Part shown: in pieces, positions 20,556 to 32,224 of the stretch
How positions within the stretch are numbered: position 1 is the first letter of the stretch
Layout: each line of letters starts with the position of its first letter
NCBI GenBank assembly: GCA_905221605.1
Contig: CAJNDS010002394.1
Coordinates: 186,001 to 250,000, forward strand
Length of the DNA stretch: 64,000 nucleotides
Source: Symbiodinium natans
Taxonomy: Eukaryota > Sar > Dinophyceae > Suessiales > Symbiodiniaceae
Direction of reading: 5' to 3'
The notes under the pieces: generated by a model
Database searches by the model: none
What the model was told of the DNA's origin: nothing
Seen by the model: the letters and a program-made list of their open reading frames with translations, nothing else
Translations under genes and position numbers: made by a program

Positions 20556-23480
20556 GTTTTAGGGTTTGGGATTTAGGTTGTAGCCTTGGATGTCCGGGGG
20601 AGGAGTTTTGGCTTCGGATTCAGCACTGGCCTTCTCGACGATTGTTGCTAGCTTGTTCTCGGACACTCTCCGCTTCTGGTTTACTTCCTGTATGCTTGGT
20701 ATATGCTGTCTTTCGCAGCAAACGACGTACGTCCCTGCTCAGATCTAACGCTCCGAAAGTTCACGGTACTCCTAAGACGTGTCAAGACATGCTTCCACCT
20801 GTAGTTACAATGCTGAACCCTCAGACGTTTACCCTTACACATCCTCATCCGTACACACGCGAAGTGACGGGTGTCACAGAGGTCCTGGAAAGAAGTCGGC
20901 GCGCGTTCGCTCAGCTAGCCGCTTACCCTGCTTTTCCCGCAGGCTCGACAATCCTAGTTGAGAGTAGGATTTGGGGGGGCCCTTGGGTGTAGGGCTTGGG
21001 GCTTCAGATTCTGGGCGAATGTATCGTTGCGAGATATCAGTGAACAGTGAAAGAAAACGGGGAGGTGTCCAAAACAAGATGCTGCGTGTGGCATGTCCAT
21101 CTCATGGTGAATTTGTTGCATGCGGGAGTATTCAAGTCCCAGGAACTGGTCATACCATGTATCTGCGTCAACCACTGCGTACACGAACTTGGCATCAGGT
21201 GTACCAAAAAACTCATGTACATTTCCGTTGTTCAGTATACATTGGCTACTGCAGGTCAGGCTTGTCGTTGGCTTGAGGTTAGAAGCTTCAGGGGGCAGTG
21301 GCGCCAGCTGTGGTTCAGACAGCTCAGTGCTTGAAGCTCTGAAGCTTATAAGGTGCCGTGTGCCCGAGACCACAATCACAGCTCTCTTGTCTCATCGCCG
21401 TGAAGATTCACCCCAAGGCCCCAAAAAAGCCAAACCCTCCAAAGACTCAGGGTAATTTTCGATGGAGGACAAGCCGATGGCGGCGTGGAAGAGGCTGCTC
21501 ATATGTGGAGAAGGGCTGCGGGGCGGGCGGCGGTCAAGAGTGGCATGGTTGGTGGTGCTGCTGCTGCTGTACACAACTGCACGCATCGTTGCCAATAGCG
21601 TTTGCGTGTGGAACCCTGTGTTTTCTTGGGGCGCAATCGACATTCTGGATGGCTTTGCAAGACCGGTGATATCTGGGCTGGGCGTTTACCACTGCTTGCG
21701 CCGAAGCGCTACCTCGGAGCTACATGTCTGGTGTCGCCGGATAGTCTTTTGCACGGCATGGTTCGGATTCGACCCATGGTTTCTAGTCGCCACTTCCACT
21801 TCCAATCCAATTGATGTTATTGCGGCCTTTGTTATGGTGTGGCTTGTCTTGTGCAATGTCTTGCAGTTCTGTATGACCAACCTGAAGATCAAAATCCTGG
21901 GATTCTGCTTGACGGCCAGGGTCTGCCAGTTCCTTACTGCGGCAGCTTTGTGTTGCTCTGTGTTCGCTATATTATGGTATGGTGTAGTAGTAGTTGGTCT
22001 TTTTTTTGCAAATGAGTGGACCAACTACGTGGCTGGAATTCTGTTTGTTGCTTCCCTTTCCTGTGTACCGGCCATCGTGCTCCTGCAGTGCATGGCCATG
22101 AGCTTGGCAAGCTGCAGAGCCCTACGGCTTGGAAAGGGCGATCGCGACATCCAGTATGCAGCGTGCAGCATGATTGTCTGTGTGGCCCTGACAATTCTGG
22201 GTCCGTTTTGCAGCTCGGTGCTTTTCCTCCTATTTGAAGCCTCGTCCTTGGCTGCCTTTCGTCCTCGCAGCTATCTGACTGTTGACATCACCCTTCAGAT
22301 CCTGTACGCGCTCCTTCTCGCTGGAAGGATTGGCCCAAAAGGATGGAAGGAGCCACTTGAAGCATATCGAAAGATTGCGACGCTTTCTGCCGTCCTGTCT
22401 GCAAAGCGCATCAGCTTCCCCGGAAAGATCCATAAAGATGCCAGGGATTGCATCGTGAGCTTCCCTGGGAAGTACGGTGCGCAGTGGGATGATGCTGTCT
22501 TAACTGTCAGAGACGGAAGCGCATGCTCTATGGCTTGCGTTTTCCTCGCAGACAAGGAGTCCGGCTTGGGCGAGCATGCTGACAAGCCCGAAGAGCCAGG
22601 TGAGTGCTGGTGCAAAGCCCTCTACGGCCAGCTGCCTGCGCAAGCATATCTCAGTGTACTTGACCACAGTCACGAAGTGCTCTCCCCAGAAGCTGTGGCA
22701 GTTCGGGAAGCTGATGCTGCGGCTATGGGGCAGATCTTAGTCGTCAGGCACCAGCGGATGATGGATTTTCAGTGGCACATCAAGTTTGCGCGTGCAGCCA
22801 AAGATGCCGAAGACCGGTGCCGAACCAATTTGGGTCGGGCGCCTTGGGGCTGCCGCTGGTTCGAAGAGTGGCGAAAGAACGTGGAGCAAGCAGTTGAGTT
22901 GGGGCAGACCCTTCACGTCTTCTATTTTGAAGGAAAGGTTGGTACGGGCAAGCTTTCGTGGGAGCAGCTTTCGAGCAACAGGGCCGTGCAAGAGGCACGG
23001 CAGGACACCGGCCTGGGCTTATCTCAGACAGCAGAAGTTGCATACTTGGAGAGAATGGGTTGGAAATATCAAGAGCATGATGTCACCAACTTTGAGCACT
23101 TCATGGGTACGAAAGAGGAGGGCTCGCTAGGCACCTTGGAGCAGACACATCTTCGTCTTTGATCCCCGCAGGCGCCGAAAGGAAGCCTGGCGGCGACTCA
23201 AACAAAGTTCACCGAGCTAGCTCTGCGAACATTCAGAATGCATGAGCTACAGATTTACTGGGTTCTGGAGTACTATACTTTACTACTTTCTGGGTTCCTA
23301 TTCTAGCTACTTTTTCCTAAACAGTGTATACTTTGTCCAGGCCCTACTCCAAAGTCCCAATTAGGGTTTATAACGTTGTAGAGAATGGCGTTGCCGACTA
23401 CTTTGGAGCCGTCAAGCGGCCAGCAGAAGAAGTGCACCATCTGGTTGCTCATACTTTTTTGTGCCCCGGGTCAGGCACAT
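20556..23480. repeat. Tandem duplication, unit 1
   Basis: Matches unit 2 (about 23795-26870) over the upstream region, a complete gene and the 3' flank, with offset about 3.24 kb at the gene. The 5' boundary of both units lies inside telomere-type repeat (GGGTTTGGGATTTAGGTT). Confidence 0.9.
21462..23162 (+). CDS. Intronless multi-pass membrane protein, copy 1 (566 aa)
   Basis: A single uninterrupted frame. The N-terminus MEDKPMAAWKRLL is cytosolic-looking and basic. About seven hydrophobic segments follow: near residues 27-44 (WLVVLLLLYTTARIV), 90-110, 118-137, 152-185 (possibly two), 190-214, 232-262 and 274-290. Then comes a soluble C-terminal region of about 270 residues, with the Cys/Trp-rich ECWCKALYG and later RRC/W-rich MGWKYQEHDVTNFEHF. 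Not matched to a known family. Copy 2 starts at the same Met. The C-terminal region is nearly identical between copies, while loops between membrane segments differ sharply. Neighbouring genes are split into many exons, so the lack of introns suggests descent from a retrotransposed mRNA. Confidence 0.85.
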   Translation: MEDKPMAAWKRLLICGEGLRGGRRSRVAWLVVLLLLYTTARIVANSVCVWNPVFSWGAIDILDGFARPVISGLGVYHCLRRSATSELHVWCRRIVFCTAWFGFDPWFLVATSTSNPIDVIAAFVMVWLVLCNVLQFCMTNLKIKILGFCLTARVCQFLTAAALCCSVFAILWYGVVVVGLFFANEWTNYVAGILFVASLSCVPAIVLLQCMAMSLASCRALRLGKGDRDIQYAACSMIVCVALTILGPFCSSVLFLLFEASSLAAFRPRSYLTVDITLQILYALLLAGRIGPKGWKEPLEAYRKIATLSAVLSAKRISFPGKIHKDARDCIVSFPGKYGAQWDDAVLTVRDGSACSMACVFLADKESGLGEHADKPEEPGECWCKALYGQLPAQAYLSVLDHSHEVLSPEAVAVREADAAAMGQILVVRHQRMMDFQWHIKFARAAKDAEDRCRTNLGRAPWGCRWFEEWRKNVEQAVELGQTLHVFYFEGKVGTGKLSWEQLSSNRAVQEARQDTGLGLSQTAEVAYLERMGWKYQEHDVTNFEHFMGTKEEGSLGTLEQTHLRL

Positions 23481-23794
23481 GCGCCCAAACTTTGAACTCT
23501 TCTATACAGAGCTCGGGGTTTTCTTTCCGTTTTGCGCGCCAGAATCCCTACACCTCAATCCTTAATCTCGTTACGATACTTTTGTTGTTGTCTTTTGTTT
23601 GTTGAATGCTTGTTTGTGGTGCTCGTCTGTGTGTTTGATTGAGTTCGTGGCAGTTCTTTCCGCTTCGCGCCCAAAATTCCTACAGCTCAACAATAAGTTT
23701 CATACCCTAAACCCTAAACTAGCGGGCCCGCCGGTCCAGATCTGTCCCTGGCGGTTTAGGGTTTTAGTGTTTGGGTTTAGGGTTTGAGGGTTTG

Positions 23795-26700
23795 GGTTTA
23801 GGGTTTTAGGGTTTGGGATTTAGGTTCTAGCCTTGGATCTCCGGGGCAGGAGTTTTGGCTTCGGATTCAGCACGGGCCCTCGCGACGAGTGTTGCTAGCT
23901 CGTTCCCGGACTCTCTCCACTTCTGGTTTACTTCCTGTATGCTTAGCCCTAAACCCTGAACCCTAAACCCTAAACCCTAGTATATGTCTTTCGAAGCAGA
24001 CGATGTACGTCCCTGCTCAGTTCCAATTTTTTCCGAAAGTTCACGGTACTCCTAAGACGTGTCAAAACATGCTTCCACCTGTAATTACAATGCTGAACCC
24101 TCAGACGTTTACCCTTACACATCCTCATCCGTACACACACCAAGTGACGGGTGCCCCAGAGGTCGTGGAAAGAAGTCGGCGCGTACCCTGCTTTTCCCGC
24201 AGGCTCGACAATCCTAGTTGAGGGTCGAGGGCAGGATTTGGGGGGGTCCTTGGGTGTAGGGCTTGGGGCTTCAGGTTCAGATTCTGGGCGAACGTATCGT
24301 TGCGAGATATCAGTGAACAGTGAAGGATGCTGCGTGTGTCATGTCAATCTCATCGTGAATTCGTCGATGTATCTGCGTCAACCACTGTGTACACGAACTT
24401 GGCATCAGGTGTACCCAAAAGCTCATGTACCTTCCCGTTGTTCAGTGTATGCCGGTTACTGCAGGTCAGGCTAGTCGTTGGCTTGAGTCATTGAGGTTAG
24501 AAGCTTCAGGGGGCAGTGGCGCCAGCTGTGGTTCAGACAGCTCAGTGCTTGAAGCTCTGAAGCTTTTAAGGTGCCGTGTGCCCGAGACCACAGTCACAGC
24601 TCTCATGACTCATCCCCGTGAAGATTCACCCCAAGGCCCCAAAGTTTAGGGCTTTAGGGTTTAGGGTTTAGGGTTCCAAAGACTCAGGGGTAGGTTCGAT
24701 GGAGGACAAGCCGACGGCGGCGTGGAAGAGGCTGCTCGAATGTGGACAGGGGCTGCGGAGCGGGCGGCGGTCAAGAGTGGCATGGTTGGTGTTGCTGCTG
24801 CTGTACACAACTGCGCGCATCGTTGCCAATAGCATTTGCTTGTTGACCGATGACTATGGCAGCGTGGTCGGCGGCAAAGAGTTGTCCGTTGACCTTCTGG
24901 ATGGTTTTGCAAGACCGGTGATTTCTGGGCTGGGCGTTTACCACTGCTTGCGCCGAAGCGCTACCTCGGAGCTACATGTCTGGTGTCGACGGATACTCTT
25001 TTGCACGGCATGGTGCGGATTAGATCCATGGTTTTCGTTTCTTGTGTACTTCGCTTTCAGGTGGGAGGCTGAGGCTGCGTTTACCTTTCGGAGCTTTCTG
25101 TTTCTGTCGCTTTTTGCGTGGCTTTTCTTGTGCAATGCTTTGCAGTTCTGCATGACCAACCTGAAGCTAAAAGCCCTGGGATTCTGCTTGACGGCCAGGG
25201 TCTGCCAGTTCCTTACTGCGGCAGCTTTGTGTTGCACTGCGCTTGTGTGTGTCCTTGAGTTTGTCCACTCGAATATAAGCATGGAGTTTGACCACTCCGT
25301 TCGCAACATCGGCCTCGCTGTTTTCGTGCTTGCAGCTGTCTCCTTGTTATGTGCCGTCTTGCTCACGCAATGCGTGGCCATGAGCTGGGCAAGCTGCAGA
25401 GCCCTACGGCTTGGAAAGGGCGATCGCGACATCGAGTGTGCAGCGTGTAGCATGATTGTTTGCGTGGCCCTTACAATTCTGGGTCCGTCTGTCAGCACGG
25501 TGTCATTTTTCGTACAGATACTTTCGGCTTCCACTGGGACTTTCATTCTTGCTAACATCTTCTTTGTGACTGTTGACATCAGCCTTCAGATCCTGTACGC
25601 GCTCCTTCTCGCTGGAAGGATTGGCCCAAAAGGATGGGCGGAGCCACTTGAAGCATATCAAAAGATTGCCGCGCTTTCTGCCGTGCTGTCTGCAAAGCGC
25701 ATCAGCTTCCCCGGAAAGATCCATAAAGATGCCAGGGATTGCATCGTGAGCTTCCCTGGGAAATACAGCCTGCAGTGGGATGATGCTGTCTTACATGTCA
25801 GAGACCGAAGCGTTTGCTCTATGGCTTGTGTTTTCCTCACAGACAAGGAGTCCGGCTTGGGCGAGCATGCTGACAATCCCGAAGAGCCAGGCGAGTGCTG
25901 GTGCAAAGCCCTCTACGGCCAGGTGCCCGCGCAAGCATATCTCAGTGTACTTGACCACAGTCACGAAGTGCTCTCCGCAGAAGCTGTGGCAGTTCGGGAA
26001 GCTGATGCTGCGGCTATGGGGCAGATCTTAGTCGTCAGGCACCAGCGGATGATGGATTTTCAGTGGCACATCAAGTTTGCGCGTGCAGCCAAAGATGCCG
26101 AAGACCGGTGCCGAACCAATTTGGGTCGTGCGCCTTGGGGCTGCCGCTGGTTCGAAGAGTGGCGAAAGAACGTGGAGCAAGCAGTTGAGTTGGGGCAGAA
26201 CCTTCACGTCTTCTATTTTGAAGGAAAGGTTGGTACGGGCAAGCTTTCGTGGGAGCAGCTTTCGAGCGATGAAGCTGTGCAAAGGGCACGGCAGAACAGC
26301 GGCCTGGGCTTATCTCAGACAGCAGAAGTTGCATACTTGGAGAGAATGGGTTGGCGTTGTCAAGAGCATGACGTCACCAACTTCGAGCACTTCATGTGTA
26401 CGAGAGAGGAGGGCTCGCTAGGCACCTTGGAGCAGACACGTCTTAGTCTTTGATCCCGCAGGCACCGAGAGGAAGCTTGCACCAACGAAAAAATCAATTG
26501 GCGTTACCCAGCTTGGAAACTTCGAATATAGGTTTGTCGAAGGACTCTGGGAGTTGGTTCCAAGTTCCGCATTTGCTCAAGACGCTCCGCTTGGATGGTT
26601 TCACAAAGTTCACCGAGCTAGCTCTGCGAACATTCAGAGGGCACGAGCTACAGATTTACTAGGTTTTGGTTGGTTCTGGGTTCCTATATTATCGCGACTT

Positions 26701-26870
26701 ATACTTGTTTCCAGGGTCTACTCCAAAGTAGGGTTTGTCAAATTTTCGTAGAGAATGGCGTTGCCGACTACTTTGGAGCCGTCAAATGGTCAGCAGAAGA
26801 AGTGCACCGTCTGGTTGCTCACACGGTTTTTGCCCGGGCCAGGCACATGCCCCCAAACTTTGAATTCTTC
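23795..26870. repeat. Tandem duplication, unit 2
   Basis: Copy of 20556-23480. It differs by two telomere-repeat gains (23945-23978 and about 24643-24676), a deletion near 24320, and about 125 bp present only in this copy after the stop (about 26475-26600). Confidence 0.9.
24699..26453 (+). CDS. Intronless multi-pass membrane protein, copy 2 (584 aa)
   Basis: Paralog of 21462-23162 in the same orientation. The first hydrophobic segment and the C-terminal half (SFPGKIHKDARDCIVSFPGK onward) are almost unchanged. The first loop (CLLTDDYGSVVGGKELSVD) is longer and unrelated to that of copy 1, and the segments at about 25040-25110, 25240-25320 and 25490-25565 are also divergent. A G-strand telomere block ends 22 bp upstream of the ATG and is absent from copy 1. 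Function unknown; a receptor- or transporter-like role is only a guess from topology. Confidence 0.85.
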   Translation: MEDKPTAAWKRLLECGQGLRSGRRSRVAWLVLLLLYTTARIVANSICLLTDDYGSVVGGKELSVDLLDGFARPVISGLGVYHCLRRSATSELHVWCRRILFCTAWCGLDPWFSFLVYFAFRWEAEAAFTFRSFLFLSLFAWLFLCNALQFCMTNLKLKALGFCLTARVCQFLTAAALCCTALVCVLEFVHSNISMEFDHSVRNIGLAVFVLAAVSLLCAVLLTQCVAMSWASCRALRLGKGDRDIECAACSMIVCVALTILGPSVSTVSFFVQILSASTGTFILANIFFVTVDISLQILYALLLAGRIGPKGWAEPLEAYQKIAALSAVLSAKRISFPGKIHKDARDCIVSFPGKYSLQWDDAVLHVRDRSVCSMACVFLTDKESGLGEHADNPEEPGECWCKALYGQVPAQAYLSVLDHSHEVLSAEAVAVREADAAAMGQILVVRHQRMMDFQWHIKFARAAKDAEDRCRTNLGRAPWGCRWFEEWRKNVEQAVELGQNLHVFYFEGKVGTGKLSWEQLSSDEAVQRARQNSGLGLSQTAEVAYLERMGWRCQEHDVTNFEHFMCTREEGSLGTLEQTRLSL

Positions 26871-27177
26871 TATATAGAATACAAACTTACCTTCAGAACA
26901 CACACAGGTTCAAAACTCATGTCGGTGCACGTTGCCAAAGAATCCTAAAAGAGCCCAGGGCTTAGGGTCCAACACCCAAGCAACGCAAAGGGCCCAAACA
27001 CAATCATCCCTAAACCCTAATTCCTGAACTGCTCGGGTAGTCGCAAAGGCCCTTCGCCCAGGGTCTTTCTGATGTATGGCCCCTTGAGCTTGAAAGGGAG
27101 GGTGAGGGGTATATGCGGGCTCCCCTCACTTTAGGGTGTAGGGTTTGGGGTTTAGAGCTTAGGGATACTGATCCCAG

Positions 27178-27238
27178 AGGCTTCGACGGAACCGGCGTTG
27201 TCATCGACATGAAGGCCCCACAGATGATCTCGAAAAGG
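27178..27238 (+). CDS. Candidate exon, orphan
   Basis: Acceptor TGATCCCAG; reads GFDGTGVVIDMKAPQMISKR; donor GTTAAGGG. Strong codon bias. Owner gene unknown. Confidence 0.55.
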
Positions 27239-27935
27239 GTTAAGGGTTTTTAGGGCTTGTAGGTCAACCCTTGGACTGGGGTTTAGGGTACCTTATTGGG
27301 GTCCTTGTTGTAAGGGAAATCCGACCATTTGGTGGTGAAAATTAGGGGTCCCTTATTTTCGCAAACCCCCAAGTCCTAAACCCTAAGTTCGGACTTAGGT
27401 GTTCGAGGTTTCGGGGATTAGGGATCGGTAAGGTTTAGGACCGCGCGGCTCTATAGGGTGTTTAGCGTTTGCGAAAAGAGCCCCAAGCCTTCTTCATGAG
27501 AACATATGTAGAAAGGGGCTTGGGGTTCCTGATAAGCTTTCAGATTTGTGCGTTCAGGGTTTTGGGGTGGAGGAACTTAACGTAAACCCTCAACACTACT
27601 TTATCTAGAACCATAATGTCTTATTCTTTCTCTTCTTTTTGGAGGGGGGAAGGGCAGGGGGTTGGAATCAATTAGAGTTAAGGGTTCGGGCTCAGTGCGG
27701 TCGATGATGATCATAAGGGTTTAATGCAAAGAGGCTCCCGGCTTAAAGGTTCAGAGGGTTAGGGCTTGAGAGGCTTGAGGGTTTGAGGTTTAGGTTACCT
27801 GAATTTCAAGACCTTAGAGGTTTAAGGTCTAGGGAGTCTAGGGCGGTTCAAGGTTCTCAGGTTTGGGCTTGGGGGTCCTTTGGGTTCCGCACGTGGGCAC
27901 CCACATTCAGAATTTCGGGGACGAGCGGCATCAAG

Positions 27936-27984
27936 CATGCTGAAAGATGTCCTCAGCCCCTGGCTGGTATCCCTGACCGCCTTG
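27936..27984 (+). CDS. Candidate exon, orphan
   Basis: Acceptor GGCATCAAG; reads MLKDVLSPWLVSLTAL before donor GTCAAG. Another frame is open to the telomere block at 28034. It could be an N-terminal hydrophobic exon of the downstream reductase, which lacks one, but this is unproven. Confidence 0.35.
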
Positions 27985-28849
27985 GTCAAGATTCCCATCT
28001 CCTCCATCTCCTGGACTTGAGAGCCTACGTTAAGGGTTTAGGGTTCAGGGTTTAGGGCTAAGCCCTAGTAGCTAGTAGTTGTATAGGTTTCTGGATCCAA
28101 ACGACAGAAACACATGGCAGGCGTCTTCTATCCCTTCTCCCCCCGGTAAAGCTTGGAGGCTGTTAAGTGAAACTCTGGTAGGGTTTAGGGCTTGGGGTTT
28201 CGGGTTTAGGGCAGGGTGTATCCAGCCAAGGTGACATCTACGGTGGGCGGCTGCTGACTCCATGATCGCCATTTCGTGCCCGAACCTTTCTAAACCTTCC
28301 TCCACAAACCCCAACTAACCTAGGCCGACCTGAAGGAATCCCTAAACCTGATAAACCCTAAACCCCAAACCCTCCAGAACCTGAAGCTCTTAAACCCGAG
28401 CCCAGACGTGTAGGCTGCATGGACAGACGGTGCTCAGTGGGGAAGAGAGGATGCCGAAGCGCTTTGACAAGATCTTTCATTCATAGCATTCTCATTCTCA
28501 TTCATTTAGATTTATGTCGATCTTATACACACACATACATACATATATAGATATGTATGGAAGTTCCAGGGAGGAGCGATTTTTTGCGCATTGTGTGTGC
28601 CCTAAACACTCATAACCCAACAAAACCTATTAAAACCTTCAAGCCCGGGAAACCGCACAACCCAACATTCCGTATAAATCAGCTGAACACAAGCCCAGTA
28701 AACGCTGTAAACCCTTGCGCCCTACAGACCCTATCTCTAAACCACCCTCAGCTCGAAAACACCCGACACACCTATAACCGTAGATTTAGGATTTGGGGTT
28801 TAGGGTTTAGGGTACCAAACCCTAAACCCTCAACCCCAAACCTGTGCAG

Positions 28850-28928
28850 TGCAGGTGTCTTCCTCGACGGCCTATGGCAAGTTCGGAGGCTCTGCGACGT
28901 TTTCCGTGCCACCGCAGGTGGGTTGGTG
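28850..28928 (+). CDS. 5-alpha-reductase exon (YGK...W)
   Basis: Acceptor CTGTGCAG (or 28854). Reads VQVSSSTAYGKFGGSATFSV PPQVGW, then TG of Trp at a GC donor. Another frame (AGVFLDGLWQVRRLCDV) is open but does not fit the family. Confidence 0.8.
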
Positions 28929-31900
28929 GCCTCTTGGCTCATAGGTTTGGGGTTTAGGGTTTAGGGTCTAGCGATAAGGGGTTTAGCGGCGGTATCTATC
29001 ACGGCAAGAGGCTGCTGAATACTTTACACTTGGGGTTGGGGTTTAGGGCTAAAGCCCAAGCCCCAAAAACAATTTGGGTTCAGGAAGTGCATATTTGTAG
29101 GCGTTTGCCCAACGATGCAGGGTGGGCTTTATGGATCTCTAGCAGTGCGTGTCCCCCGCAGCCCCAAACCCTAACCTCCAAGTGTTTAGACTCAGAGATA
29201 TAATGCTCAACACCCAAACTCTGCAGCACCCTAAACCCCAAACCCATAACTTCCGAGCAAGCCGCAAACCTCAACCTCTACCCTAAACCCTGGACCCCAA
29301 GCCTAAACCCTAAGCCCTAAACACTAAACCCTATAGATCCTAAACCCCAAACCCCAACCCCAAACCCCAAACCCCAAACCCCAAACCCAAAACCCTAAAC
29401 CCTAAACCCTAAACCCTAAACCGAGGCTCATGGAGCTCCCGGTCACCCTCTCCTTCCTCTTTTTCTTCTTCGCGCGCGCGGGTCCGCAGCGGCACGAGCT
29501 GGTGCCCCGAATCTGGGTGCTGGAGTCTAGTTTGGAGGGGGGGGGGGGGGGGTAGGGGTTTAGGGTTTAGGGTTTAGGGTTAGGGTGTAGGTTGCAAGGT
29601 TTAGGGGCCCGAGACTCAGGGGGGTTTGGGCCTCAGGAGGTTTATGGTTTAGGGTGTAGTCTGCTACTCACCTCCGGGTTCTACATTCTTCATAGTCTTG
29701 GGGTGGCTGGTGGGGGGGGCATCTCTGATGTTAGATTTCGGGTTTAGCAGTGTCGGGCACCTGAGGGTCTGGAGTGATTCTTAGGGGGGGTGGGGGGGTA
29801 TTCTCGGAAACACGCTTGTGCATGCTGCTGGCCTTTGCTGGTGCCTGAGCCTTAAACCCTAAGCCCATTCTCCCACCGCCCGAGGAATCTGCGCTGCGGT
29901 GATGTGCACCTTCGCCAAGTGTGGGTCGACCCCAAAGCTTCAAACCCTTAATTGTCCAAAATAGCACCCTAAACCCTAAACCCTTAAAATCCTTCATTGT
30001 CTAACATATTCCTAGGTTGCCGTTGGGTCCTAAACCCCAAAGTCCCTAAAATCCCTAGATTTCCCTCAACTTCAAGTCTCCTGAATTCCACAGCTTCTCA
30101 GCCTAAGGCTGAATACTTGGAGGTTCGAGGGTCCTTAACACCCCAATAGTACCTGCACTTCGAACCTACTTAGGGGACTTAGGGGGCTTATAAGTACAGT
30201 TAGAACTGAACCCCAAACCCTAAACCCTAAACCCCAAAAAACCCTAGTTTCAGGCCATAGAGGCAGGCAAGACAGAAGCCCAACGGAAGCAACGAGAGGT
30301 TCCTTAAGAACCCGAAACTTTCTTGTGCAGGTTACCTAAGAATCCTAAAAGGTTTAGGGTTTCGGGTTCAGGGTTTAGGGTTTAGGGTTTAGGGTAGAAT
30401 GAGAACCTACAAAAATCGTAGGTGTGGGCCTCTTTAAGGTATGCACTACACCTATCGCGGCTGGATCTACCCATACCTTCTTCGCGACCTGGTCGCATGC
30501 GGGTCCACAGTTTTGGTTGATTGAGTTTGTTTTTTGCTGGGGGGTTTAGGGTTTGGGTTTGGGGTTTAGGGTTTAAGGTTTAGGGTACAGGGGGGGTTCG
30601 GGTACATGGTATATGATATAGGGTTTCGGGTTCAGGGATTAGGGTGGTCTCCTTGCCCTTCATCCTGTAAACCCTTATCAGCCCGAAGAACAACTCGACC
30701 CTGATTCAAACCCCCAAACCCCAAACCTTCCTCTGGCGTTGCGCTTTCTGAAGTCCAACAACCATCCCTTGAGCCGAGAACAAATAGCCAAGCAGGGTTC
30801 ACTACGGTTACGGACCTTGTTTACGGTTTAGGGTTTAGGGGCGTAGGGGTTTAGGGGCGTGTAAGGGTTTAGGGTTTATGGTTCAGGGTTTAGGGTTTAG
30901 AACCTCCTGAGTGACTCAAGTGACACGCTACACGCCGAAGCCCCAAAGCCCGACACTCTCCGTCACCCTGTTCAAGAGGAAGCCGAGACCCTTAAACCCC
31001 AAACCCTAAATCCCTAAACCCTAAATGCCAGACCTCGGTTCCCTTCGCCATAACCTCCAGAAACTGCTTGAGGGTACAGGCTTATTCAAGCAACTTCGGA
31101 TTGATAGAACTATATCCCCCTTGGGAATTATTTTACATTTTTGTTCAGAAAAACTATTTGAAACTGTGATTCTTATTATGGTTCTAAGGGGAGTATAGAG
31201 TCTTTCTAGCCTCTTTACTGCCAGGCTTTGGCCAGTTGCGTTTGATGTTCAGGTGTTGGTTTTCGGGGAACCCTAAACCCTAAACTCTAAACCTAAACCC
31301 TAAACCCTAAACCCAAACCCTAAAAACCTAAAACCCTAAAACCCTAAAACCCTAAAACCCTAAAACCCTAAACTCTAAACCCTAACCCCCAAAAACCAGC
31401 TGACATTCCTAGGACCAGGAGCAGGCCCTTTTTTCCCTTTTTAGGGTTGGGGTTCCCTTATAATCCCTTAAAACCAAACAGGGTACCCGTTTTATTCCTA
31501 GGTCCTAGGTTACTCCCGGGTCCAGATTCTGGGCTTCATGGCAGGTCCGCACCCTGGCGCGCGGAACAACTTCTCGCTGGTTCCTGCCTTGGGTGGCTGC
31601 CTCGTGACCGTCACGCACGGCGGCTTGGTTGAGGGTTGAGGGTTTAGGGTTCAGGGTTTAGAAGGCTGCAAACGCTGAGAATTAAGCAATTTGCACCCTT
31701 CAATCTTCAACCCCTTCTAAGCCCTTCATAGCGCAACCCAGAAGACGTTCAGGAGACCCCTGCCAATCCCTAAACCCTAAACCCTAAGCCCCAAACCCTA
31801 AACCTTAAACCCTAAACCCTAAACCCTAAAGGCTAAAAGTCACAGCAAAGCCAGGCTACCTCAACGCGCGGTGGTTCGCAGAACATGGCAGCCACCTCAA

Positions 31901-32193
31901 GAAAGCCTGGCCACCCAGCTGCGATTTCTTCTCGGGTTTAGGGTTTGTAGGCTAGGTAGGCCCTTGGACTGGAATATTTACATCTTCCCCCATTGCGCTT
32001 GAGATGTTTAGGGTTTAGGGTTTAGGGTTTAGGGTTTAGGGTTTAGGACAATTCTCAGAGCGATTAAAGGGTCAACCTAGTGGGGTTTAGGGTTCAGAGC
32101 GTACTTGCCAGCCCATGTCTTTCCAATTCGTGGGCTGACCCTGAAAACCTAACACACCTGCAAATCGCTTGTTCTGTAAGCCAAGGTCCTTTT

Positions 32194-32224
<31 letters not shown>

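Noticed and set aside
20954-21379. Minus-strand 141-codon ORF upstream of copy 1
   Set aside because: The duplicated counterpart in unit 2 does not keep the frame open, so it is unlikely to be conserved coding sequence.
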